A stretch of 64,000 nt of DNA from Dipetalonema caudispina. Its lineage: Eukaryota > Nematoda > Chromadorea > Rhabditida > Onchocercidae. The stretch covers positions 124,001 to 188,000 of the forward strand of contig JABVXV010000093.1 of the NCBI GenBank assembly GCA_013365325.1, in the 5' to 3' direction. The notes below the pieces were generated by a model. The model ran no database searches and was not told the DNA's origin. It saw only the letters and a program-made list of their open reading frames with translations. Numbering within the stretch: position 1 is the stretch's first letter; each line of letters opens with the position of its first letter. The translations under genes were made by a program, and so were the position numbers. Below are positions 24,901-38,371 of this stretch, piece by piece.

Positions 24901-27900
24901 CTTTTTTTCCTTTTTTTTTTTTTTTTTCTCAACCGTTTTATTTGAACCTTTTTTATTTCCATTAGTTTAATTCATGAAAATCTCAATTTTCAACTCCTTT
25001 CCGTTCCTTTTCTTTCTCTCTCTCCCTCTCTCTCTATTTCCGCTTTTTTTCCTCCAATTCTCTTCTCGCCCTCTTTCTCTTTCTCCTTTCTTCTCTTACT
25101 AATATAAGCAATAAACGATTAAGGTGTGGAAAATTTATGATACTAATTATTCTGCAGCATCGATTTATATAATAACTACTATTATGCAAAGCATTTCATT
25201 CTATGGAATCGTTAAATATAAGCTGAATGCTTGAAAGATCGTGGTAAATCCCGCGATTAACCCATGCCATTCCCGCAAGATGATAAGTGTCAATATTTCA
25301 TTATTTTGTTAAATCAATTTGTTGGATGGAAGTTTGTTAGCTTAGTTCAAATTTAAATTTAATTAAATTTAACAAATAAATGAAAAAGAAATTTCTTCGA
25401 TTAGCAAAACTATTCATAAATACTTAATAGCATTTTGTTTTAATTAATGTTTTAGTGCTATTATTATGAATATTTTGTGGGAAATATTCACGAAATATCA
25501 CAAATTTGCACATTTTAATTAAATACGATATTATGAATTAATTTCAAAGTTTTCATATACATCAATATTCATTTCTTCTCTCCCTCCTCCTCCCGCTTTC
25601 TTCCGATGATATTCTTTGGTTGTTACTAGTTGTATTATTATTGATTATATGTATTGAATTAAGTTTATTCAATAAAATTTCCAGTTTTTATTGATTAAAT
25701 TTCCGTCTTTCTTATCAAAACAATGGAAAAAATTATTTGCTAAATTTAAAATAGATTATCATTTAGATTTTTCCCGATTAATTAACGGTAATATTAAGCT
25801 AAATATAATCCATGGATATCGAGCATTTTATTCTCATCATTGGAAAGGCTTGCTTATCATACTTTGATTATCAATTATTCTAAATGATGAATTTTGGTAT
25901 TATATTATATGATATGATAATATCATTAAGTATATTGATATTATATTTTTAAATAAAAAGAAAAAATGAAAAAATGATTATTTAATAATTACTTTTATTA
26001 AGGTGTTGTATTATTGATTATTTGGTGGATGCAATTATTATATACATTTGGTAGAAAATGTATTCCCGATGATTTTCAATATGAATATACGGAATGTGAT
26101 GAAAACGGGCAACGATGGCGTGTTGTGGTACCAAAAATGAATAATTTAGAATGTGATGATGGAGTACCATTACCGATACGAGGAGTGAATTGTTGTTTGT
26201 TTTTTTACTTTTTATTTATTTTTTTCATAATTTTTTATAATTAAATATGTCAATTATTACAAACGTTGGCTACATTACATTATTAGTATTGAACAAATCG
26301 CTATTGCGTAATTTCAATCAGATAAAAAATTTGAGATTTCGTTTCTCGCTTAAACCATCTGATCATAATGTTGAGCTGATTAGATCGCAATTTAAACTAA
26401 ATTATGCCTTTAATTGAATGATAACCAATTAGCAATAAAAATGAAGAATTATACTGCTTATATTATTCCAGCCTTTACATGTAGTGCTGGAATGTATTTG
26501 GATATTGTCACTCAACGATGTCAACTTTGTCCGAAAGGTTTCCTGCTAATAATAATTATCTCAAATAATTATTTCAATAGTTCCCGGATAATAATTGCTG
26601 CAATGTGGTTTGCCTAAATCTCACTACAAACTTTGAAAAAATTAAAAAATATTCATCAAAAAATTCAACATATATTTTAAATTGATTTTAAATAATTTTA
26701 GGTACGTATAGCTTGGGTGGTGGCATTCGATATGATGTATTTGATGAAATTCCACCAAATTTTGAAGTAGAAAATCTCAACATTTTACCGGAGAGAAATA
26801 TAGACACCAATACGGAACCGTTAGAGGATTGCCCGATACGGTTAGTTTTAACTTCATCATCTATTAAATCACGAAAAAATTTCTGAATCTTTTTGGATGC
26901 AAAGCAGTTTATACAGCCAAAGATTGATTTTTTGACACTTATAAAATTTCAGGAAAGGTTGGATTGTACGAAATACGGAACTGATATATGTGCCTTCGCC
27001 ATGTTTGTCGAAGCTTAGTTATAGTGTTGATTTGGTACGTCCTGGTTACGTGGAATATGCTTATCGTTTACCACGTAACAATCGAGCGCTTATTTTCAAC
27101 GTTAACGTGAGAAATGACAAATGTAGAAGCTATAGGTATGCATACTTTTTTCCTTTTTTTAAGCTTTGTTTTAATAGTACTTTCAAAAATTTCAACAAAA
27201 ACATTTTAAAGCAGCATGCAAAGCTGAATTAAAATAGGCAAGTAAACTTTAGATTTACTCATTATTTTTGCTAATTTCAGCAAAAGTTACGGCGATATCG
27301 AAATCTACACTAAAAAAAAATTCGAATTTTATTCCAAAACATTGGGACATACTTACAAATGACATTACACTTAATTGCAGAGATGAAATGAAACAATTAA
27401 TGGGAAATAACTTAAAAAAGGGAAGTTCAGAGGATGGTGGCGATTGGCATCATGATCGGATTGAATTAAAAAGTGGTCATAACATTATCAGTTGGACAGT
27501 GATGAGCTATCGTTTGGATGCCTTTTACAACAATGATGTGATAACGATTTCACATATCGATGTTTACGGTATCAATTTGTTGAAAATGTTGCATACTACA
27601 CTAAATGAAGAATTTCATGAGGATTGTCCAGTTAATTTAATCAAATGCGTTTCCATTTCGGTTTCCATTTTGGAACGGAACGAAATGCTAACTAAAATAC
27701 GGTTATGCAAACCCGGATTCGGTCATGAAGTAATTTCATTTTATCTTCCCGTATTGAATAAATTTCTCAGATTAATATGATCTGTAGCTAGCAATTCTCG
27801 AATTGATGCGACCCATTATTAGAAACTTCCGAACTGACTGAATTAACAAACTGTTTAGTTTTAATCAGTTAGTTACTGTCTTTTTCATTTTGAAGTAATA

Positions 27901-30900
27901 TTAGAAATATATTTAAGCATTTTTTCATATTACTTAAGGTATGTCAATTTCGCATTAAAGTATTGGATTTTCCAGTATAAATCTCATTAAGACGTATTGA
28001 TTAATGTAAAAGTTCCAAGTCATTACTTGATGATAGATTGATTGTCTTTCTTACTGTTTGTCTTCTTTTTTTTTTAAAGGATTACAACAAGTCCGGAAAT
28101 GTAGCAAATGTCCCGGTGGGACATATAGTGGCATCGGAGCTAAACAATGCCGATTTTGTCGTGCCGGATATTACAGTCCACCAGGGTCTACACAATGTAT
28201 TCGCTGTCCAACATCACAATATTCTCGTAAGTTGCTGTAAATTATAGATGATAATGCTAAAAATGATTGAAATTCATCATTAATTAGCTTATGAAAACTT
28301 GAATAAATTTAAAAATTGCTATTTGAAAATTAAGTTTCGGCTTATCATAATTCGGCTTAATGAATGATAAATTCGTCGCATCTTTTAAATGAGTAATAAT
28401 TACTCATTCATTCAAAGATTATTTTACAGATGCTCGATCAACATTTTGCATAAATCGGCCTATTTGTTCATTAAATGATTATTATCCTGTTTTAAAACCA
28501 TGTGTTAATGGTAAAACACGTACGACATTTGTTAAAGTACAACCAAATGTTTGTCGTGATGATTTAAGTGGCGCTGTTAAGGTTAATTGGAAACTTTTCG
28601 TTTCCTTTTCCTTTTAATTTTAAATTTATGAGTTAATATTCAAATTTAATTAATAAATACGTAAATTTTCTAGTCAGCAAAAGAAAGAAAACGGATATGT
28701 CAATGAGTAGTTGAGTGAAATAAGTAATTATTGTAATTAAAATTGAAATACAGGGAAACATATCACACCGGTAACAATTATATATGCAGATCCCAGAAGT
28801 TGGTAATGAAATTCCGTGTCCGAAGTGTAATCCGGGAATGAATTTGAATGGAACAGGTCAATGTGTATTTTGTCAAAAGGATCATTACTCACATGGCGAA
28901 GGTTTTTCTATTTTATTTTCCACTTCTAATTTTAAAAATTTATTTAAAAATCTGAAAAATATTATGAAATATTAGTTAGAATAACAGCATTTCATTCAAT
29001 TATTCGATTTAAATTTCCGTACTAACCAATGCACATGTAATAAGCTTTGTTTATATAATTCGAATATCATTCTTCTATTTATACAATCTATTGACCTTTG
29101 TTGTCCTTTGGAATACATGGAAATGCCAAAATTCACTTCGTACAAATTATATTTGATCAATGATTTTAGCCTAATATTTTAAGTCAAAAAAGAAGTAAAT
29201 GCCAAAAAAAGTAAATAGCAGAAAGTAAATGAAAAAGAAAGTAAATATAATCCGAACTTTTTGAATTAGAATAAAAAAAATGAAAAGATGTAATTTTATC
29301 TTTTTCATTCTCAGAATGTCATCGATGCCCGATTGATACATTACCAAATTATGGTTATCATTATATTATCTGGAATACACTTCCACCAAATATGTTTACC
29401 AAATGTGAATATATCATTGAAGGTATTCATAAATATCTCATTTTTCGCCTACTAAAATAAAATAGTTTGTATGCATTTAAATTTAAAATATGAATTTCTC
29501 TACGCTTTTTTTTTTCCTAAAATCTAACATTGTTCTTTCGCTTTTAAGGTGATTCAATGAGTTGTGCAATTGATAATTCATGGATACCATCTGGAAGTAT
29601 GATCCAAAGCTCATCAACACAAGAAAAAGGCATAGCACTCGAACTTGGCTTGCAAATTCGTGATGGCTTTTCAAATCCATTACTTGCATTTGATGAGCCA
29701 ATATCATCACATAATCCAATCGCACATATTATATTTGATTTTGAAATGAAATGTGCGGATGATAGTTGTGTGCTATATTTTATTGAAGTTTGTTTAATAA
29801 GTATTCCGAACTCAATAAATTTTATAAAATTTTCAAAATCCAAATTTATATATATTGTAAAATATTTACATGCAATTATATATAGAAATTAATAATTTTC
29901 AACTTTTTTTTCTAAATTATTCATTTTAGGATGCACCATCGCAATCTTACTATCGTATTCTTGCTGATTTTAGTGGTACCCAACATTATCAATCATATTC
30001 CTATCCAATTGTTTCATCAAATCCAACACAGTTTTTATTCGTTTTTATAAGGCTTGTAAATTCTGATTTTCTACATCAAATATCCCATTATCATTACCTG
30101 GTCAACAATAAGTATGAAATAAATTTTGTATGATTGTAAATTAAATAAATAAATGAATGACAATAGCAAGTAAATTAAATATCAACTAAATTTACATGAT
30201 TACTAAGTGCTAAAATTTGTTAATTCATATTGACACTTTCAAGGATTGATAATTATTTATTAATTTGTATTCTAATTTTAAGATCACGAAGTTCGACAAA
30301 AGAGGATGTCATAACAGATCGAGCATTTATTTATCGGATAAATGTCACCAATGTAGGTGATCAATCAGGTGGTGCTTCAGCGTGCTTACAATGTCCAAAA
30401 CATAATGGAAAATGTGTACATTGTTTAGTTGGTGAATACATCACCGAAACAGTAAAAATTTTAATTCATTTTTTTCCATTTCTATTTTAAATTCTTCAAC
30501 TTTTCAATTTCAAACTTTTTTTTTTTCTTATTTTATTTATAAGTAACACATATGCATCTATTTTCTCTGTAATATGAAAATAATTTCAAACAAAAAAAAA
30601 AAGAAAATTTAATTCATCATTTTTATCCTTATTTTTTTTTTTAATTTTCATCAAGAAAAAATATTGTAAATAAATTGATTTATTATTAAGTTATCATCAA
30701 TTTTAGCAATATTCAAAAGTTTTTTTTTTTTTTACTTGAATACATGTATGTATATGTTTCTCTAAATAATTTTATACATAAACAATATAAGAGAACATAC
30801 CTTTTTTTTTTTTTGTCATTTTTAAGGTATGCAATTAATAAAATATGTTAAAATAGTAAATAAAATCAATAAATACAAAATAATTAAAAGGTAAGTCAAA

Positions 30901-33636
30901 GCAAAAAAAAAAAAAAAAAAAAAAAGATGGAAATGAAATTTTATTTTTAGAATAATGAGTGTAAAAAATGTCCAAATGGATTGATATTGAATACAACAAG
31001 TGATCGAATGGGTATCAAAAGTTGCATACCATGTGGTGCTAATCTTATCTCTTATGATAGTATACGATGTATATCAAATGGCTTATTGACATTGGAAAAT
31101 TCTGTTACCAACAAAACATATCACTATAATTTTACTTACTTTTTCAATCAGTATGCCATTTTTATAATTAATTTTGTCTATTTGAACTAATTTCGTAATT
31201 AATCTCATTTATTTAGACCAATTTTGTAATTTCATAATTAATTCCATTTATTTAAATTAATTTTGTAATCTTTGTATTCTATTTTATTTATTTAAAGTAA
31301 TTTCGTAATATTCGAACCAATTAATTTTGTTGATTTGAAATATTTTTATCTTAAATCGATATATCAATTTTGTGACTAATATTTTCATAATAGTTGCTAA
31401 ATTTTTGGAACATTTTTTTCAGTGAAAATTCTTCCTTTTAATTTCTTCTTCCTTAAAACAAAAGCATTTGAAATTTTTACAATTGATTAAAATGCCTTTG
31501 CTATCTTCAACAATATTCAATACTAGAAATTAAATTTTAATCCCTTAATGGTCATTTGATTTTTTTCTTTTTTATTTCAGAACATTTACAGCCGAAGGTG
31601 TTAAAGTATTCGCACGTGAGGGTGCATCATATTTTCATTTATATAATATTTCACTTTTAACTGAAAATGGCGCAAATTGTAAAGAAACTTACGAATCATC
31701 AGAATATGGAAGTGCTTCATTATCTTACAGTATGCCAGCAAATCAAGTAAAACTTTATAACTTTTCACTTTTTTAATTCATTAAATGTATATTATAAATT
31801 TTAAATTCTCAAACTAAAAAATCAAGCACAATTAATTACTAAATTGAAGTTTTAAAAAAGAAAAGAATTATCATTACTTGTTATAGGATCAAGATAATAC
31901 CGGAACGGTAAATGCTTACGTTTGTCGTTCAACGGCATTTCCGATGCATCAAACTGCAAATGTTACACAACGTCTTTTTTACATTTCACCCGTCATGTAT
32001 ATCATTTCTATTAATGATATTAAAATTTAAATTTCTCAAAAATTTTTAAGTTCCGGAAATTTTAAACTATCAAAGAAAACAATCATTATTAATTTTACCT
32101 ACCATTTCTTAAATTCGAATTAAACTTTTTCATTTAATATGTACAAATTTATTGATATATTGTAAGTATTATGTAATAAACAAATAGTTTTTTTTTTTTT
32201 TTTTTTATAGAATTGGTGATAAAATTTTGGCTATAACAGCTGAAAGAGAATTGAATGAATATGTCAAATTGACCGATCGGGAATTTGATACTGTCGGTTC
32301 GTTTAATAAGTTTTAGAAAAAAACTAAGTTGGTATTAGAATAATTAGATCATAGTCAAATAATATAATAATTTTTTTTTTTTAAGCAAATGATAACAATA
32401 CAAGCAATGAATCACCAGATATACATTTTTTCTTTGGCTCGTCTGGGCCACCAACCCAACTATGCTTACATGGAGTGTACACTGCTGTTACATTGAAGTG
32501 TGATCCACGACAAATTGCCAAACCATTAGTATGAATTTAATAAGATTTAAATTATTCCATTAATATTTATTATGACAAGTTAATTTAAATGTATAAAACA
32601 TCAAACAAATTTTAATAAATTATTCAGCTTAATCAGTCTCTCGTTATGTAATCTGATTCAATTAACATTTAACTAAATTAATTGAAATTTAAGTAATTTC
32701 CTTGGAAATTTTTTTCCTTCTTTTTTTGTCAGGTAAAACTTCCAAGTAACTGTCCGGATGGTACTTGTGATGGTTGTTTGTATCATATTATCGTATATTC
32801 ATCACATGCTTGTCCTATTTGTACTGATCAAGATTACAGTATAATTAAAGGTGAATGCATTAATGGGATGCAATTGGTTCATAGTATACCGGCAAGGTAA
32901 ATTTTTTTATATAATCAATGAGAAATTAAGTTAAATTTTTTGTTCTCATAAATTTTAAATATTTGTTGAATTAATTTAAGTTATTGTATTTCAACGGATA
33001 TGCTGCGAAGGGAACGAATCGAGCCGTGTACAACACTTACTTTACGATTACAACTTCTCATTTCTGGCATTATTTTAACTGTTATTACATTATGTATTAT
33101 CATCATTATGGCTTATCGTAAGAATAGAAGGTTACTTTTAAGTCTGCTCTAACAACTGAAACAATTAGGATGATTTTTATATTTGCAGTACGTTTATATG
33201 TAATTAAAAATTTGAAATTTAAAATTAAAAATTTTTTTCTGAAATGAAATTTCATTTTAAATGATTATTATTCGTTTTAGTTTGGAATATAAATACATGA
33301 AATTAGTAGAATGGAAGGATAATGCGAAAGATTTGAGATCACTTGGTGCTGAATCATGTGGAGTGGAAGATGATGACAATGAAGATAATGGCGAAGTTTA
33401 AATTTTTTTAAAACAAATTTTTAAATTCTAATTTTAAATTTCTAAAAATTGAGCTGTTTTTAAAAATATCATATATTTTAATGAATTTGCATTTACAGGA
33501 TCAAGATCGTATATTTTTTGCCCGAAAAAATAGGCGACTGTATCGTGAATACAAGAAAGAACGCAATTTATCCCATGAAGGCGATCGAGAAGATAGTGGA
33601 CAAACACCATTTGTTCCATTGGAACAAGCTGATTGA
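21901..33636 (+). CDS. ELAPOR1/ELAPOR2-like (EIG121/KIAA1324 family) type I transmembrane protein
   Basis: Exons: 21901-22105, 26003-26194, 26472-26537, 26702-26840, 26953-27135, 27381-27568, 28080-28226, 28430-28581, 28790-28901, 29315-29422, 29549-29787, 29930-30111, 30283-30451, 30951-31150, 31581-31746, 31887-31996, 32211-32296, 32386-32528, 32733-32896, 32981-33130, 33281-33395, 33499-33636; 1117 residues. The family acts in endosome/lysosome trafficking and autophagy in mammals. Collinear matches: FQYEYTECDENGQRWRVVVP, CSAGMYLDI, GTYSLGGGIRYD, CxxCPGGTYSGIGAKQC repeats, WNTLPPN, YRINVTNV, NCPDGTCDGC with the mannose-6-phosphate-receptor-like region before it, and LEYKYMKLV after the membrane span (about 1007-1029). 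A first hydrophobic segment (about 69-85) follows a hydrophilic N-terminus, as in human ELAPOR1. The exact start is the weakest part. Confidence 0.92.
22106..26002 (+). other. Long intron 1 of the ELAPOR-like gene
   Basis: A 3.9-kb intron, far larger than the others in the gene, so a likely place for regulatory elements. It holds a more complex stretch near 22970-23400, an island at 24640-24860 with an open minus frame, and a polypyrimidine tract at about 25008-25098. No exon recognised. Confidence 0.6.
31140..31345. repeat. Imperfect tandem repeat in an ELAPOR-like intron
   Basis: Three to four diverged copies of a roughly 50-base unit containing ATTTATTTAAA and TAATTTTGTAAT. It lies directly after the donor at 31151. 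Confidence 0.6.
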
Positions 33637-33924
33637 GTGATAATGATATAGTTATGATCATGATTTTGATTGTAATTATGATCATAATGATGGTAATTAA
33701 TGGTAGGGATGATGATATTGATGGGGATGAAGTTATGTTTGAAGTTTTGTGTCAAATTTATATATTTAAAATGAAAGTCGATATATTTCAACGTTATTTT
33801 ATCTTTAAATTAATTTGGAATAATTGATTTGAATTGATACTGTAGCAAACTGTTATATTCAAAATGATTTCTGCTATTATAAAAGATTTAAAAAAAAATG
33901 AAATCATGAAACCAATAATAATTG

Positions 33925-33930
33925 AATAAA
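33925..33930 (+). promoter_or_regulatory. Candidate polyadenylation signal AATAAA of the ELAPOR-like gene
   Basis: Canonical hexamer about 290 bases after the TGA at 33634-33636, preceded by ATT-rich 3' UTR sequence. Confidence 0.4.
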
Positions 33931-36615
33931 TATATTTAGTTTAAAATATCTACGAATTATATCATATACTTGACAGAAATTATAGATATAAAATTGTCTT
34001 AAATAAATCTATTATTGATTGAAATTATTAAAATGTTTAAAAGGAAGGTGTTCATATAATTATATATAATATTTCTGAATATCTTTAACGTTATTTTTAT
34101 TTCTTTTACCAAATTTTAGGGCGGAAAAATGTTTGAAATTTCCAGAAAATGTTATATTTTTATTGTTGATATTATAAATATGTCATCCTGCATTAGTAAG
34201 AATTGATAAGGAATTCTTCTTTTTCTTTTTATTGATACCGATCAAATGATTAACATATCTCTTAAATATGTCTTATATATTGTTGTAAATATTCCTTTGT
34301 CCTACTTTGTCTACGGCTTTTTCCATTTTTATATTAGAAGATAAAAAACAAGAAGTTTCCGGAATTCTGAGACAAATATACTATCAGGATATCTGTTTAT
34401 CCAGAAGTGATACAATCATACGTTTAATATGAGTATACATCGATTTACCGATGATATAGTATTTACATTATTAGCTATCAACCTCTATCAACAATATTAA
34501 GATATTAGTAGCGTATAATGCTTCAGGTTTCCGCAACGTTTATTCTTTCCGGAAAAGACTTATATGTATGCTATGAAATTTATATGGATGCTTCATTATT
34601 GCTATGAAATCGTTACATTCCGATTTAATTGCAGGCGATGAATTTCAAAGATTTCATTACATAGTTTGTTAATTACATCCAAATAAATTAATTTTTCATA
34701 AATGATAATTAAAATTTTTCTGGGACAAATAAAAGCTTTTAACCGAAGAAAAAAATTTATTGATTTTATTTTAAGATTTCATTTCTTTTGTCATTCATTT
34801 ACCTATCGCTTCTTTTTGTTAGATCGAAAGATTCATTCATTTATCTTTTGCTTGTATAATTTTTCTTAATTAGTTAATCTTTCGTAATTAAGGATCTCTC
34901 TTAATTATTGATAATTTTCTTTGATGCTAACATTATTCGGCATATTGATGGGTTATTTTATTTTTGTTGATATGATGGAATGGAAAAAAGCAAAAAAGCA
35001 AAATCGTAAAAAGTGTGACAGTTAATTTTTCTATAATTCTGTCATTGCAAACTTTTTTTAGTTTTTATTAGACAGTAAATTTGCTTAATTTTCCTTAAAC
35101 AGTGTAAAGTTTCTTTTCTTTCTTTGTTTGAAAATTCGCAAAAATTTGATTTTTTAGAATTATTCATATTGCTAACAAGCGATTTTTTTATTACTGCTTA
35201 AAGCATAGTGAAGTTTTAATTCAAAATTACTTGCCATTTGATCGAATTAAAAAAAGCTGTCGATAAAGAGGGAAGCAGAGAGGAGGAACGGAAAACAGAC
35301 GTATTGTTTCAGCTATCAGTGGTAATTCTTAGTTCTAGAAATCACTGATAATTGCATAATTTCAGGAATTCCTGATGATGTTTACAATGAATTAAAATTC
35401 AAAAAGCAATCAATTCTGAGTTCATTTTATGATAACAATATTTGTTAATAAGTGTCAGAAATAGAACGAATTTCTTGGACTTCAAACAATGAAATAATTT
35501 TGTTCCTCTTTTAATACCAACTGAATTTCATGTAGATGTATTGTGAGGAAGAATTAAATTTAAATTCATCTTCTAATTTTTTTTTTTATTTAAAAAGCAA
35601 CAGCAAAATACATAAACGAAACCATTGTGAAAAAGAGTAAGGAAAAGCTATGTGAAAACATTTTACATAAATGGCAGGTTATTATTATTATTGATATTAT
35701 CATTATCGGTATTAATACTTATGTGGCATTTTAAGACACTTTTAATCAACAAATTCATACAATTAAGTCAGTAGCTTACAGCAATTTTACATTTCTTACT
35801 CGAAAAAAAGTTATTTGGTTATGACAAAAAATTGAAATTTAAAATTTAAATTTGTTAGCCAAATATTTGGAAAAGAATTAGAACTGTTTTTCCTTTATTT
35901 TTATTTGGTATGATTAGATAAAATAAATAAAGACGCATACCGAAGAATTTATTCATCAAATTTTTGCAACATTTTATCGTACTACTTGAAATGTTTAATG
36001 TTTCGAATGATTTAATTCATCTCATAATTTCAAATTTTTCAACGTTAAGTCAAATTAAAAAAGGAAAAAAATATCGTAGAGTGCAGAAATTAAATAAATG
36101 ATTACAACAATAACATATTACTATTATATATGTATATAATACTGGTTTAAAAAAAATTTTTAGTAAGGAAATTCAAATTTTCAATAAGAATAATTTAAAT
36201 CATTTGTTTTCTTTTTATTTTCACAGAATAATGCTTAAAATCAAGAATTGTAAATAACAGAAAGAACAGAATTTTTTTTTTTTTGTTTTCCCATTCAATT
36301 TATTAATGTAAAAAAGAAAAAATAATGATCAGATGCATTAACAATGTATAAATAAATAAGTTGTAATAATTTAAAACTTATTTTGAAAAAACGAAAAAAT
36401 ATTACTAAAAATGCTACTATTGCTTCTAGAATTAGTCTAACATTCAAATATTTTGATTGTTGATCAAATTAAGCTATTCATCACAAATTCATCCATCACT
36501 ACTTACAGGAAAAACAAATGATAATTAATAAATAAAAGAGAAGGATATAGAAGAGATAAATTTAATATTCAAAAGATACAGTATGCAAATGAAGAAAACA
36601 AAAAATAAAAAAAAG

Positions 36616-36700
<85 letters not shown>
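36616..36700. repeat. 85-base pure poly(A) tract
   Basis: Uninterrupted A on the plus strand, by far the longest homopolymer in the window. The length in the assembly may be unreliable. No retrocopied gene was recognised 5' of it. Confidence 0.95.
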
Positions 36701-36702
<2 letters not shown>

Positions 36703-38371
36703 AAAAAGGTAAAATTTGAGAAGAAAGGAAGGGCAGTGAGAGAAAGTTTGGCATACAAACTTAGCAGTATGTTGATTTTGGAAAGTATATATAATTTGAA
36801 ATTTTTTAAAAAAAAAAAAGAATAAAAGATAAACAGTTATAAACGAAAGACAAAAATTAGCACCATCCAGAAATTAATTCATGGAAGATGTTGAAAAGTA
36901 TATTAATTATGATAATTTCAATAAATTTGCTTAAATTATTTAACAGAGTTAAACATTTACAAATTTATGGATAAATTATTAATTATTGCTCTTTGAAGTA
37001 GCGTAAAAATCGATTTAATTTTTTATCTTCTGATTAATATCTATCCCCTAATGAAATGTTCCATAAATTGCTTATATGTCTAGGAGTGAAAAAAAAAAAA
37101 ATAAAAAATAAGAAAAGAAAAAAAGAAATTGGAAAATTCTTTCCCCGTGTTTTGGGATAAATATCACTGGAAAATATCAGATAGAATCATATTACTATAA
37201 AGTATATATCATTATCTTTCAACAAAGTGATAATTTGATAAGAAAAATCATATATCCGTTCATTACATTTGTAACATGCGTAATATCAGAATTAATATCA
37301 GTAAAAAACGAAACAGTAAAACATAACACAGAAAAATTTCTGCATAAATATTCAACAAATACTTCACGTTTAAATGGAAAAAAATGAAACTAAAAAAAAA
37401 AAAAGTAGAAAACAAAAATTATTTCATTTCCCCTTTTTCTTTCTTTCCTTATCATAAATCTTTAATTTGGTACAATCACAATTCTCAGTAATAAGTTTGC
37501 TTATAGCAAATTGTTGAAATTTAACTGCTGCAAACTATTTCTGATAATGTAACCAAAGTCAAAATATCGAATAACTGAAATTGGTTTTTTTTCTTGAAAA
37601 TAATAACACTTTCATCCGTTGTATTTTAATTCAGATTAATCTTTTTTTAAAAAAAGTAAAATTTTGACGAATGATTTTTCTTGTATAAATAAATGCAAGA
37701 GGGGACATTTTTCTTTTTAATGAACTGAATTTAAAAGATGAAAAGTTGGTCAAAATTCACTTTCTCATCTTTTTTAGTGAAAAAAAAATCTTAATGATCT
37801 ATAGAATTCAATAATGAATGAATCCTGGTATTTACCTAATCCGAAAATTAATAAATTGTAATGATAGGATAAGATCAGAAGTAATTATCCGGAATAAAAG
37901 ATATCAGTTTGATAAAAGATCTCAAATTCATCCACATATCGTCGTCTGTATGACAATGTCTTATCATCAAAAAAGTATTTTACTCCCCCACGATATGAAT
38001 ATCAAATTTTAATTTCCTCACATAATGGATTTAAATTGCAGAAATGATAAATTGTTATCATTTATTCAAGATTTCATCGTGCGATGGATGTCTAGCGAGA
38101 AAATCTTGGTAGGAAAATTTAAAATTTAAAAAAAAAAGAAAAAAAAACAAGAAAAAGAAGATTCTGGATGAGATTCGATGATTATGGTAAATATCCTGGA
38201 ATTTTTCCGGTAATAATTGTCCAGAATACAGTTCATTCCCAAGTATTCTCACGAGATCAATGAATAATCCTTTTGGCAAAACTATCTGCGGTCCAATCCA
38301 ATTTATCCTCATTTATTTCCGCATATGATACGCCAACACTGTTATCATTATCATTTCTATCGTTCGAAGCA

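Larger units (their letters stand above)
33637..38371. other. Convergent intergenic spacer
   Basis: 4.7 kb between the 3' ends of the ELAPOR-like and collagen genes. AT-rich with an 85-base poly(A) tract. Short open frames here (for example 37818-38012) show no family resemblance. A 40-codon acidic frame next to the collagen stop (38257-38376) is noted among the findings. Confidence 0.6.

Noticed and set aside
27281..27380. Earlier acceptor (TTTCAG at 27280) for the sixth ELAPOR-like exon
   Set aside because: Its phase does not match the preceding exon and leads to a stop, whereas the acceptor at 27380 is in frame.
29544..29843. 99-codon minus-strand frame
   Set aside because: Antisense shadow of an ELAPOR-like exon (29549-29787).
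36525..36825. Open frames rich in Lys or Phe
   Set aside because: They read through an 85-base poly(A) tract.
37818..38012. 64-codon plus-strand frame in the convergent spacer
   Set aside because: No family resemblance, no splice or promoter context, and composition like the surrounding spacer.
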